A DNA stretch of 64,000 nt from Hyphomicrobiales bacterium (GTDB lineage: Bacteria; Pseudomonadota; Alphaproteobacteria; Rhizobiales; Rhizobiaceae), in contig UCAG01000001.1 in the NCBI GenBank assembly GCA_900470285.1, positions 186,001 to 250,000 on the forward strand, given 5' to 3'. The notes below the pieces were generated by a model, which had not been told where the DNA came from, made no database searches, and worked only from the letters and a program-made list of their open reading frames with translations. The first letter of the stretch is position 1. Every line of letters begins with the position of its first letter. This document shows, one piece after another, positions 56,016-64,000 of this stretch. Both the position numbers and the translations under genes were made by a program.

Positions 56016-56969
56016 GCCCTGTCCTTTCTCATGCCTGATGCGCGGTCTTCAATCGCGCTAAAGCACTCCGCAGCCTTAAAACCACGAAAATGCAGAAACA
56101 AAAAATGAGACTATCTTCCGGCTGGCAGAGCGCCGTGCGCCCTGCTGGCCGCACAAAGGTTGCTCTAACATTTATATTTACAGCGTAATTTTACCTTAAA
56201 CTGTTTCGAGCTTAAGGAATTATGCTGCAGCAGCCGGAGAACACCCCCGAGACTCAAAAATAAAACGGTCACCGAAGCGGTGCTTCGGAACCGTTCATCA
56301 TTCATCATCTGTTTCAGTTATCGTGCCAGCTTTGCAAACAAAAAGAAAGAGCAAAAAGCATCGGCAAAAAATTTGTGAAAAACGCGGGACCTGTCCACCC
56401 CGCTCCAAGCTTTTCTGAAACATTTTTTAAAAAAAACAGATCTTTTTTACTGAAAACCTGTGACAGCTTTTACATGAACACAACACTATGAAAACGCCGA
56501 AACAATATATAAGACTTCAGTATAAAGTATTATAAGTCCGTAAATTTTATAAAAACTACAGCAGACAGCACGAGAATCATTTCGGATATACGCTGTAACA
56601 TCATATATTATGCTGAAATCCGGCTTGCTTTCCTGCAATAATACAGCATAGTGACCGCGGTTCAGCACATAACCTAAGCCTGCTCCGATCCGGTTTGCCC
56701 TCAGCTCTGCCCCGTATTACACAGAGAAAAGCAGTTCCGGCATGCCGGACAGTCCGGTCTTCGCAAGAGAAACATGATCTGAACTGCACCTGGAGCAGTT
56801 CCGGTTAATATTGAATCAACAGAACCGCTCTGACTCTTTGTTTTAACGCGTATCTTATCTGATCGAAGCGGGATAAGAAAACAGCCCAGTGAACTGTTTT
56901 CCCTGCGAAGGCGCTTCGCACTTTTCGGGATACGCTCTATCCGCGATTTTAGCATTCCGCAGGCATATC
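56016..56969. other. Gene-poor spacer, 954 bp, with an orphan terminator and repeats
   Basis: No convincing gene on either strand. A hairpin at 56268-56299 (AACGGT-CA-CCGAAG with CTTCGG-A-ACCGTT) followed on the minus strand by TTATTTTTG looks like a terminator for a transcript coming from within 56300-56800, perhaps an unrecognised small RNA. The stretch 56792-56940 is repeat DNA. Confidence 0.45.
56792..56940. repeat. Composite palindromic element related to 4699-4846
   Basis: The right part (56844-56938: ACGCGTATC, GATCGAAGCGGGATA, CAG-N6-CTG, GGGATACGCTC) corresponds to 4752-4846. The left part holds GAGCAGTTCCGG and AGAACCGCTC, a stem like the second stem of the two-stem repeats at 47434 and 50860. 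It ends 30 bases before the EamA gene. Confidence 0.65.
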
Positions 56970-57896
56970 ATGACCCAGTCACGCGCTAATTTACTGCTTC
57001 TTTTTGCCGGCCTGATCTGGGGTCTTGGCTTTGTTGCCCAGTCAACCGCCATGGAAAATATCGGCCCGCTGACCTTTATCGGCCTGCGCTTTATCGTGGC
57101 CACGGCGACAGTTGCACCTTTTGCCTTTATGGAAGCCGGACGCGCATCCAAACCACTGTCCATCTCAGATTACAAAGCCTTTATGGTTCTCGGCAGCATG
57201 TTGTTTTCCGGTATGGTTCTGCAGCAAACAGGCCTGCTTACTACCTCCGTCACCAATGCCGGCTTTCTCACCGGTCTTTATGTTGTACTGGTACCGATTT
57301 TAGGCGTGATTTTATTTTCCCAATGGCCGCATCCGGTCGTCTGGATCTGCGCGGTGCTCAGCCTTACAGGCATATTCATGCTGTCCGGCGGTTCGCTTGA
57401 CGGTTTCAGTCAGGGCGACTGGCTGATGATTGCCGGCGCATTTTTCTGGGCTTTGCAGGGCTTGTTCATTGCCCGCTATGCATTGCGTATTGGCAGACCG
57501 GTCACCATGGCCTGCGTTCAGTTCGCAGTCGTTGCCCTTGCCGGCATCATTTGCGCTGCAATTTTTGAACAAATCGAATGGCAGACCATTCAGGCTGCGG
57601 CACCGGAAATTCTGTTCACCGGCATGTTCTCATCCGGCGTTGCGTTTACATTGCAAGCCATCGGCACACGCTACACCAGCGCACCGCAGGCAGCTATTTT
57701 CCTGTCTTCTGAAGCTTTATTCGCAGCCCTGTTCGGCGCGATTCTGCTCGGCGAACGTCTGCCATTCATCGGCCTTGCCGGTTGTGCGCTGATTTTCCTG
57801 TCCATGCTGATGGTGGAAATTGTACCCCGCCTGCGTTTCAAAAAACCAACAGCCGGCAAGACAAGTCTTTCAGAGGTTTCTGCAGAAAATCTGTGA
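56970..57896 (+). CDS. EamA/DMT-superfamily transporter
   Basis: Inner membrane transporter of the drug/metabolite (RhaT/YdcZ-EamA) superfamily, 308 residues with ten helices in two EamA repeats (about 5-140 and 150-285). The signature LLFAGLIWGLGFVAQSTA at the start, and PQAAIFLSSEALFAALFGAILLGERL near the end, are typical. Start at 56970; the open frame upstream runs through a repeat. The Arg/Lys-rich tail RLRFKKPTAGK is cytoplasmic. Substrate unknown; amino acid or metabolite export is common in the family. Confidence 0.9.
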   Translation: MTQSRANLLLLFAGLIWGLGFVAQSTAMENIGPLTFIGLRFIVATATVAPFAFMEAGRASKPLSISDYKAFMVLGSMLFSGMVLQQTGLLTTSVTNAGFLTGLYVVLVPILGVILFSQWPHPVVWICAVLSLTGIFMLSGGSLDGFSQGDWLMIAGAFFWALQGLFIARYALRIGRPVTMACVQFAVVALAGIICAAIFEQIEWQTIQAAAPEILFTGMFSSGVAFTLQAIGTRYTSAPQAAIFLSSEALFAALFGAILLGERLPFIGLAGCALIFLSMLMVEIVPRLRFKKPTAGKTSLSEVSAENL

Positions 57897-58090
57897 GACG
57901 AACCGGTCACAGCTATGGTTTAAAAGACACGACAACACGTTAAACCGCCGGATTTATCTGTGCGGTTTATGTTTACAGATTGCCAGACTTGTTAATAACT
58001 GCTTTTAAAAACACTGAACATCCGGTTACGTACACGGAAGAGGTTCAGCTTGGTTGAACAGTAACAGGCTTGGCAAGGATAGAGCAGCGA

Positions 58091-59266
58091 ATGACTCGCA
58101 TTTTGTTTCTGGCATTCGTTTCCATCATTATCAGCGGTTGCACCGGCTCCCGCGCGGTACTCTGGCACGGCCCCAATTCCAATCCGGCTTCCGTAGCTGC
58201 CGCCAATGCTGCCATCGTCAAACCAGCTCAGCCAGCTTCCGTTGTACCGGTTTATGTAGCCACAAGCCGCCAGCGCAGCGATGATTTTTCAATGCCTTAT
58301 AACGCGAAACGTTCAGACAAACTGAATTTTTCACGCGTTGATATCGGCATCCCGAAAGCGCATGTGAGAGGTGTTGTGGAAAAGACCGGCTACAAGCCTG
58401 ATCCGGCCAAACATTTCGCGGCAGTCAGCTTCCAGCCTTTTGATAACAGCCAGATTTTCGTCAATCAGCTGAATCAGGCTCTGGATCAGCATTCGGCTAA
58501 AGATCAGGAACTGCTGATCTTTGTGCATGGCTATAACAATAATTTTGCGGACAGCACGTTCCGCGCCGCCCAGTTCACCCATGATTACGGATTGAAATCC
58601 GTGACGGTGCATTACGCATGGCCGTCTGCCGCCTCGCTCGGCCTTTATGTTTACGACCGTGACAGCGCAAATTTTGCACGTGACGGTCTGGCAGAACTGC
58701 TGAAACTGGCATCAAAAACCAAAGCCAAACGGATTTTGCTGGTTGGTCACTCCATGGGCAGTTTTGTCACCATGGAAGCCCTGCGCACATTGGCACTTAA
58801 TGAAGAACGGACTGCACTAAATCGCCTGACCAATGTTTTGCTGGCCGCCCCTGACATTGATCTGGATGTGTTTGAAAAACAGATCAAAGATGTCAAACCT
58901 CTGCCACCTATGGCTGTTCTGGTTTCGCGTAATGACAGCGCGCTGAATATTTCAGGCCGCATTACCGGCGGACATTCCCGCGTCGGCGACGGTTCCAGCA
59001 TTGAAACACTGCAGAAATATGGCATTGCCGTGCTGGATGCCAGCAGTGTTGACGGCGGTGCACATAGTGTCTTCGCCTCTTCACCAACGCTGATGGCACT
59101 GGTTAGCGACGGCAGCCTGTCTCTCAATACTTTGAAAGGCGAAGGTCAAACTTCCGGTCAGGCAATATTAGCAGATGGTTCCAATGTGATTACCGGTGCA
59201 GCTTCTATGGTTATCTATCTGCCCGGGCGTATTTTAACAGCGGCTGCCACAGGCTTTCAGCAATAA
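58091..59266 (+). CDS. Lipoprotein alpha/beta hydrolase (DUF900 type)
   Basis: Putative envelope esterase. From the ATG at 58091 the 391-residue protein has a lipoprotein signal with lipobox ISGC (Cys17), a linker, then the DUF900 hydrolase domain with VPVYVATSRQRSDD, LLIFVHGYNNNFADSTFRAAQF, HYAWPSAASLGLYVYDRDSA, the nucleophile elbow LLVGHSMGSFVTMEALR and DASSVDGGAHSVF supplying the catalytic His. TTG at 58070 is a possible earlier start but would add seven residues before the signal. Residue +2 is Thr, so outer-membrane sorting is expected. Followed by a strong terminator. Confidence 0.88.
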   Translation: MTRILFLAFVSIIISGCTGSRAVLWHGPNSNPASVAAANAAIVKPAQPASVVPVYVATSRQRSDDFSMPYNAKRSDKLNFSRVDIGIPKAHVRGVVEKTGYKPDPAKHFAAVSFQPFDNSQIFVNQLNQALDQHSAKDQELLIFVHGYNNNFADSTFRAAQFTHDYGLKSVTVHYAWPSAASLGLYVYDRDSANFARDGLAELLKLASKTKAKRILLVGHSMGSFVTMEALRTLALNEERTALNRLTNVLLAAPDIDLDVFEKQIKDVKPLPPMAVLVSRNDSALNISGRITGGHSRVGDGSSIETLQKYGIAVLDASSVDGGAHSVFASSPTLMALVSDGSLSLNTLKGEGQTSGQAILADGSNVITGAASMVIYLPGRILTAAATGFQQ

Positions 59267-59277
59267 TACAAAGCTCT

Positions 59278-59317
59278 CACACCATCCCCGACCTGTTTTG
59301 ACTTCGGGGATGGTGTA
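59278..59317 (+). terminator. Terminator of the DUF900 hydrolase gene
   Basis: ACACCATCCCCGA pairs with TCGGGGATGGTGT, followed by AAAATTTGTTTT. It is 11 bases after the stop. The rest of 59318-59622 up to the next gene shows no other feature. Confidence 0.88.
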
Positions 59318-59622
59318 AAATTTGTTTTCTGCAGTAACCACATTTTACAATATTGATTTTCTCCGCATCAATAAAAGATTATATTAAGCCAACAGGCATT
59401 CAGGCTGCATTCACATAATTCCGTATAGATTCTGACAAACGAAAAAACCGCTATCCGTCCGTCCATATTCCGAATGGATGCATGACGGAACCGGAACAGG
59501 TGTTAATTCGTTTATACTTCATGGCGCCCTTTGATGCTCTGAGCTCAGAAAGCCTCTGACATGAAAAGCGCGCAGATTGTTCTGCTGCAAAAACAGACAA
59601 TTCATCACGGGGAGACCGAAAA

Positions 59623-60162
59623 ATGAAACTTGGTATCAAATCGGCAATCATTGCCATTGCTTTATTCTCCGCCACAACTGCACAGGCTGCGAATGCGATT
59701 GTGACAACCAATCTTAATCTGCGTACCGGCCCTGGCACGAATTATCGTACGCTCGGCTCTATTCCGAACGGTGCGCGCGTTGATGTGAACGGCTGCACCA
59801 GCGGCTATGGCTGGTGTCGGGTCTATTATGCTGGACGCTCCGGCTGGGCATCCTCGCGTTATCTGGCAGTGCGTGAAGGATCTTCCGGCAACTACAGCAA
59901 TAATAATTTCGGCAACACGGCTGCAGCTATCGGTATTCCGCTGATTGCCGGTGTGGTTATCGGCTCGGCCATCAACAATGACAGGTATGATCGCTGGGAT
60001 CGTCCGTATTATCGTCCGCACCGCCCGTATTACCGGCCAAATTACCGTCCGGGCTGGAACGGGCACCGTCCCGGTCGCCCGGGCTGGGAAAACGGCAACC
60101 GTCCTGGACGCCCGCACTGGAACCGTCCGCGTCGCGGCGGTGACGGTCCGCACGGCCAGTAA
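59623..60162 (+). CDS. Secreted SH3b-domain protein with Arg/Pro/Gly-rich tail
   Basis: Signal peptide to residue 22 (cleavage after AQA). Residues about 25-85 are a bacterial SH3 domain (VTTNLNLRTGPGTNYRTLGSIPNGARVDVNGC and WCRVYYAGRSGWASSRYL), usually binding cell-wall peptides. Then a hydrophobic glycine-zipper-like stretch (AAAIGIPLIAGVVIGSAI) and from residue 120 a strongly basic tail with YYRPHRP, YRPNYRP, GHRPGRPGW and GRPHWNRP repeats. The tail is reminiscent of peptidoglycan- or surface-associated proteins of Hyphomicrobiales. GGGGAGA precedes the ATG. It has a hairpin terminator at 60176-60212. Confidence 0.88.
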   Translation: MKLGIKSAIIAIALFSATTAQAANAIVTTNLNLRTGPGTNYRTLGSIPNGARVDVNGCTSGYGWCRVYYAGRSGWASSRYLAVREGSSGNYSNNNFGNTAAAIGIPLIAGVVIGSAINNDRYDRWDRPYYRPHRPYYRPNYRPGWNGHRPGRPGWENGNRPGRPHWNRPRRGGDGPHGQ

Positions 60163-60175
60163 TCACTGAGCCTCT

Positions 60176-60212
60176 AAAAACGCCGCAGAGATTTTCTGCG
60201 GCGTTTTTTTAT
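60176..60212 (+). terminator. Terminator of the SH3b gene
   Basis: AACGCCGCAGA pairs with TCTGCGGCGTT, followed by TTTTTAT. Strong. Confidence 0.92.
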
Positions 60213-60372
60213 TTCTGATAATTATCAGCCAGAATGAAAACGTACCCTTTTCGTTCTATACTTATATGCCTATATTCGCTAATGTCTGACGACCCGCTTT
60301 ATTCTGATCGGGCTACAGACTGGCTGTATTAATCATCTGCCCTTCGCTTCTGCTTGCCGAGAGAGTTCTGAC

Positions 60373-63114
60373 ATGTCCAAAAAAGATAAGTCATCACAGC
60401 CCCCTGCTGATTTGAACAAGCAGCAACAGGGTTTCGGTGAAACACCGCAAGTTGATGGTTTCGGCGAAGTGCCTCAGGCAGAATTTTCAGGCATTCCGCT
60501 CTCCTCTTCGGTTGGCGACTGGTCGCGGATGATCAGTGAAATGGCTGAGCAGCCGGAAGCACTGCCTGTTACCAAACCGGCAACCCCAAAGAAAACCGCC
60601 CCGAAAAAAAGCGACACCTCCAAGGCACCTACATCCAGAGCCAAAGCAGCCACGCTGAAAGAACGCGTAGCGGCAGGTCTAAATCCTGTCTCCGGCATGG
60701 ATATCACCATGGAAGATGCAGCCAATATGCCTTCCAGCGGTGCCACTGCAACCGTGGAAGCACTGTCTGCTTTGATTGAATCCGGCAATCCGTTGTTCAA
60801 AAACGGTAAACTCTGGACACCGCACCGGCCGGAACGCCCTGCCAAATCCGAGGGCGGCATCCAGATTAAAATGGAAACCGAATATACCCCTTCCGGTGAC
60901 CAGCCGACAGCCATCGCCGATCTGGTGGAAGGTATTGAAAACAGCGATCAGACACAGGTTCTGCTCGGCGTGACCGGTTCGGGTAAAACTTTTACCGTTG
61001 CCAATATTATTGAACGCACACAGCGTCCTGCTCTGATTCTCGCACCGAATAAGACACTAGCCGCCCAGCTATACGGAGAGTTCAAAAGCTTCTTCCCGAA
61101 TAATGCGGTCGAATATTTCGTATCCTATTATGATTATTATCAGCCGGAAGCTTATGTGCCGCGCTCCGATACCTTCATTGAGAAAGAATCCTCGATCAAT
61201 GAAGAAATCGACCGGATGCGCCACTCGGCCACCCGCTCACTGCTGGAACGTGATGATGTGATTATCGTCGCCTCGGTCTCCTGTATTTACGGTATCGGTT
61301 CGGTCGAAACCTATACGGCGATGACCTTTGAAATGACGATCGGCGACCGTCTCGATCAGCGCCAGTTGCTTGCCGATCTGGTGGCGCAGCAATATAAGCG
61401 TCAGGATATCAATTTCGTGCGCGGCTCCTTCCGTGTGCGCGGCGATACGATTGAACTCTTCCCTGCCCACTTGGAAGACCGTGCATGGCGTATCTCGCTC
61501 TTTGGTGACGAGATTGAAACCATTACGGAATTCGACCCGTTGACCGGTCAGAAAACCGGCGATCTCAAATCCGTAAAAATCTATGCGAATTCGCATTATG
61601 TGACGCCGCGTCCTACCCTTAATCAGGCGATCAAATCCATCAAGGAAGAGCTGAAGCACCGCCTCGTCGAACTGAATAATGCCGGACGTCTGCTCGAAGC
61701 CCAGCGTCTTGAACAGCGCACAACCTTTGATCTGGAAATGCTTGAGGCGACCGGCTCCTGCGCCGGTATTGAAAACTACTCACGTTATCTCACCGGCCGC
61801 CAGCCGGGTGAGCCGCCACCGACTTTGTTCGAGTATATTCCTGACAATGCTCTGGTTTTCATTGATGAAAGTCATGTTACCGTTCCGCAGATCGGCGGCA
61901 TGTATCGCGGCGACTTCCGTCGTAAAGCAACGCTTGCGGAATATGGATTCCGCCTGCCCTCCTGCATGGACAACCGCCCGCTGCGTTTTGAAGAATGGGA
62001 TGCAATGCGCCCGCAAACCGTTGCGGTATCAGCAACCCCCGGCAAATGGGAAATGGAACAATCCGGCGGTGTGTTTGCTGAACAGCTGATCCGCCCGACC
62101 GGCCTGATTGACCCGCCGGTTGAAGTGCGTCCAGCCCGTTCGCAGGTAGATGATGTGCTGGGAGAAATCCGCGAAACCGCAAAGAACGGCTACCGCTCGC
62201 TGGTCACAGTGCTGACCAAGCGCATGGCCGAAGACCTGACAGAATATCTGCATGAACAGGGCGTGCGCGTCCGTTATATGCACTCGGATATTGATACGCT
62301 GGAGCGTATCGAGATTATCCGTGACCTGCGCCTTGGTGCATTTGATGTGCTGATCGGCATCAACCTGCTGCGTGAAGGTCTGGACATTCCTGAATGCGGC
62401 TTCGTTGCAATTCTCGATGCGGATAAAGAAGGCTTCTTGCGTTCGGAAACCTCACTGGTGCAGACAATCGGCCGTGCAGCACGAAATGTCGATGGTCGCG
62501 TTATTCTTTATGCCGATACGATCACCGGCTCTATGCAACGCGCGATGGAGGAAACCAGCCGTCGTCGTGAGAAGCAGGTTGCCTATAATACCGAACATGG
62601 CATTACACCGGCATCGGTGCGCAAGAATATCTCGGATATTCTCAATTCCGTTTATGAGCGGGATCATGTGCGCGCGGATATCAGCGGCTTTGCAGAACAA
62701 GGCGGGATGGTCGGCAATAATCTCGGAGCGCATCTTGAGCATCTTGAGAAGAAAATGCGTGACGCGGCAGCTGATCTTGACTTTGAAACGGCAGCAAGGC
62801 TGCGTGACGAAATCAAACGTCTGCGTGAAAAAGAACTGGCTATTGCTGATGATCCGCTGGCACGCGAAGCGGAACTGTCCCTTGAACGGCCGTCCAGAGG
62901 TGGCAGAACATCGCCGTCGCCATCCCTGTTTAAAAAACCGTCGCTCGACAATATGGGGCCCGGAACAGATATGGTGAAACCGCTCGGCCCGCAGAGCGAC
63001 GACGATCCGGCTCCGGTCAGGCGGCATCGCGCCGGCGCCGGCTCCTATGAAGATCCGGTGGATGTGAAACGCAAAACCCGACGCTCCGGCAAAACCGGAC
63101 GTCCCGGAAAATAG
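60373..63114 (+). CDS. uvrB: Excinuclease ABC subunit UvrB
   Basis: Damage-verifying helicase-like subunit of nucleotide excision repair. The 913-residue protein carries an N-terminal extension of about 155 residues that is low in complexity (Ala/Lys/Pro/Thr, [21 protein letters not shown]), then the usual core from [18 protein letters not shown]: Walker A GVTGSGKT (about 199-206), the beta-hairpin [33 protein letters not shown], the helicase motif [18 protein letters not shown] and QTIGRAARN. The UVR motif near residue 800 ([24 protein letters not shown]) binds UvrC. The tail of about 90 residues is basic. Core E. coli UvrB is 673 residues. The extension is seen in alphaproteobacterial relatives; its role is not known. 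Confidence 0.97.
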   Translation: MSKKDKSSQPPADLNKQQQGFGETPQVDGFGEVPQAEFSGIPLSSSVGDWSRMISEMAEQPEALPVTKPATPKKTAPKKSDTSKAPTSRAKAATLKERVAAGLNPVSGMDITMEDAANMPSSGATATVEALSALIESGNPLFKNGKLWTPHRPERPAKSEGGIQIKMETEYTPSGDQPTAIADLVEGIENSDQTQVLLGVTGSGKTFTVANIIERTQRPALILAPNKTLAAQLYGEFKSFFPNNAVEYFVSYYDYYQPEAYVPRSDTFIEKESSINEEIDRMRHSATRSLLERDDVIIVASVSCIYGIGSVETYTAMTFEMTIGDRLDQRQLLADLVAQQYKRQDINFVRGSFRVRGDTIELFPAHLEDRAWRISLFGDEIETITEFDPLTGQKTGDLKSVKIYANSHYVTPRPTLNQAIKSIKEELKHRLVELNNAGRLLEAQRLEQRTTFDLEMLEATGSCAGIENYSRYLTGRQPGEPPPTLFEYIPDNALVFIDESHVTVPQIGGMYRGDFRRKATLAEYGFRLPSCMDNRPLRFEEWDAMRPQTVAVSATPGKWEMEQSGGVFAEQLIRPTGLIDPPVEVRPARSQVDDVLGEIRETAKNGYRSLVTVLTKRMAEDLTEYLHEQGVRVRYMHSDIDTLERIEIIRDLRLGAFDVLIGINLLREGLDIPECGFVAILDADKEGFLRSETSLVQTIGRAARNVDGRVILYADTITGSMQRAMEETSRRREKQVAYNTEHGITPASVRKNISDILNSVYERDHVRADISGFAEQGGMVGNNLGAHLEHLEKKMRDAAADLDFETAARLRDEIKRLREKELAIADDPLAREAELSLERPSRGGRTSPSPSLFKKPSLDNMGPGTDMVKPLGPQSDDDPAPVRRHRAGAGSYEDPVDVKRKTRRSGKTGRPGK

Positions 63115-63149
63115 CGTGTTGCATCCTGTCTGTGTTGACAGGGTAAGAC

Positions 63150-63184
63150 GGAAAACGCATGAAAGCTACGTGCGTTTTCCATTT
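63150..63184 (+). terminator. Probable terminator of uvrB
   Basis: GGAAAACGCA pairs with TGCGTTTTCC (loop of 11), followed by ATTTCTTG. It is about 40 bases after the stop. Confidence 0.7.
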
Positions 63185-63250
63185 CTTGCATTAACATATA
63201 TCTCAAAACCCGCGCAGGATTTTTGCGATATATTCTGACAGGATCAGCCT

Positions 63251-64000
63251 ATGCACCTTCCGGCCGGATTATTTGTTGCACTCATGCTGTCTGTTCCGGT
63301 CTCTGGTCTGTCCGCTGCCTTTGCACAGGAGCAGCAGGAAAAACCGGCTGAATCTGCCCCTCCCATAGCGGAGAAAAAACAGAGCGGGAAGTCTGACACC
63401 GACGCGAAACCTGCACCGGATGTTGCGCAAATCTGCCGCCTGATTGCCGGATCAGCCGAAAAACATGGCATCCCGCCGAATTTCTTTGCCCGCCTGATCT
63501 GGAAAGAAAGCCGTTTTGACCATCTGGCTGTCAGCCCTGTTGGGGCGCAGGGTATTGCGCAATTCATGCCTTACACAGCTAAAGAACGCGGCCTGACTGA
63601 TGCTTTCAATATTGAGCTGGCTCTGCCCGCTTCGGCATCGTTCCTGAAAGATCTACATGGTAGTTTCGGCAATTGGGGGTTGGCAGCCGCGGCCTATAAT
63701 GCAGGGCCGACCCGTTTGTCCAACTGGATGAAGAATGGCGGATTTCTGCCATTGGAGACAGAGAATTATGTTCTCTCCATTACCGGCAAAAGCGTGGATC
63801 ATTTCAGCACCGGACAGGAACTGACCGACACACCACTGGATGACAAACTGTCATTTCAGCAAGCCTGCCAGCTGTTACCCGTCATCAAATCCCGCTCACT
63901 CTCTATGGCGCAGCTTAATCCGTTTCCATGGGCGGTTCAGGTGGCAGGAAATTTCCGCCAAAGTGTTGTCAGCGCTCAATGGAACCGCTTGCGCAAACAG
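63251..64000 (+). CDS. Secreted SLT-domain lytic transglycosylase (partial, C-terminus outside window)
   Basis: Peptidoglycan lytic transglycosylase, open for 250 codons to the window edge. ATG at 63251 opens a signal peptide (MHLPAGLFVALMLSVPV, cleavage near AFA), a Lys/Pro/Ala linker to about residue 58, and an SLT domain with the catalytic Glu in ARLIWKESRFDHLAVSPVGAQGIAQFMP and the AAAAYNAGPTRLSNWM motif. Beyond that, a C-terminal extension with Trp/Arg-rich FPWAVQVAGNF continues off the window. It is preceded by the uvrB terminator and a 66-base gap. It is the second SLT protein of the window but not closely similar to the one at 5490. Confidence 0.9.
   Translation, partial: MHLPAGLFVALMLSVPVSGLSAAFAQEQQEKPAESAPPIAEKKQSGKSDTDAKPAPDVAQICRLIAGSAEKHGIPPNFFARLIWKESRFDHLAVSPVGAQGIAQFMPYTAKERGLTDAFNIELALPASASFLKDLHGSFGNWGLAAAAYNAGPTRLSNWMKNGGFLPLETENYVLSITGKSVDHFSTGQELTDTPLDDKLSFQQACQLLPVIKSRSLSMAQLNPFPWAVQVAGNFRQSVVSAQWNRLRKQ

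Noticed and set aside
59990-60160. Tandem repeats in the SH3b gene tail as a CRISPR-like array
   Set aside because: They are in-frame Arg/Pro/Gly codon repeats inside a coding sequence with no spacers.

Overview
The window looks like a chromosomal segment of an alphaproteobacterium of the order Hyphomicrobiales (Rhizobiales), close to Brucella, Ochrobactrum or Pseudochrobactrum. The evidence is an Omp25/Omp31-family porin, a VtlR/LsrB-type LysR regulator beside trxB, an AbcR-like sRNA, a SahR-like ArsR-methyltransferase fusion, a glycine-betaine-type Rieske demethylase pair, LpcC, and a medium-GC genome dense in short palindromic intergenic repeats. The species assignment is inference.

Region by region: 1-4.3 kb is the start of the division and cell-wall (dcw) cluster on the minus strand (rsmH-ftsL-ftsI-murE), with no mraZ in front of rsmH. 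4.9-5.3 kb is the RNase P RNA. 5.5-11.2 kb is rich in peptidoglycan enzymes (SLT transglycosylase, AmpD amidase, GH25 muramidase, MltB transglycosylase) and includes a DjlA-like co-chaperone. 11.2-14.1 kb has a 28-residue membrane protein and methionine-cycle genes (metF and a SahR-like regulator with a near-perfect palindromic operator). 14.1-15.7 kb holds a DUF2293 gene and two AT-rich paralogous genes of unknown function, the most island-like stretch. 15.7-20.8 kb has MOSC, Tam-like methyltransferase, EttA, a lipase and a lyxose isomerase. 21.2-25.6 kb is a catabolic Rieske oxygenase/reductase pair, nicotinamidase and a flavoprotein. 25.8-31 kb is the porin, small genes, an MFS transporter and tRNA-Ile2.

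31.1-45.1 kb is housekeeping: rpoD, dnaG, a Na/Pi transporter behind a PHO box, YqeY, carA, a zinc metallopeptidase and carB. 45.3-56 kb holds cspA, aatA, a frameshifted NCS1 transporter, the AbcR-like sRNA, vtlR/lsrB, trxB, trkH, lrp, lpcC and greA. 57-64 kb has an EamA transporter, a lipoprotein hydrolase, an SH3b protein, uvrB and the start of another lytic transglycosylase that runs off the window.

No prophage, insertion sequence or CRISPR array was seen. The items most worth attention are the AbcR-like sRNA next to its presumed LysR regulator, the frameshift in the NCS1 gene, the unknown paralogue pair, the cluster of four GANTC sites upstream of rpoD, and three families of intergenic palindromes, two of which show compensatory stem changes between copies.
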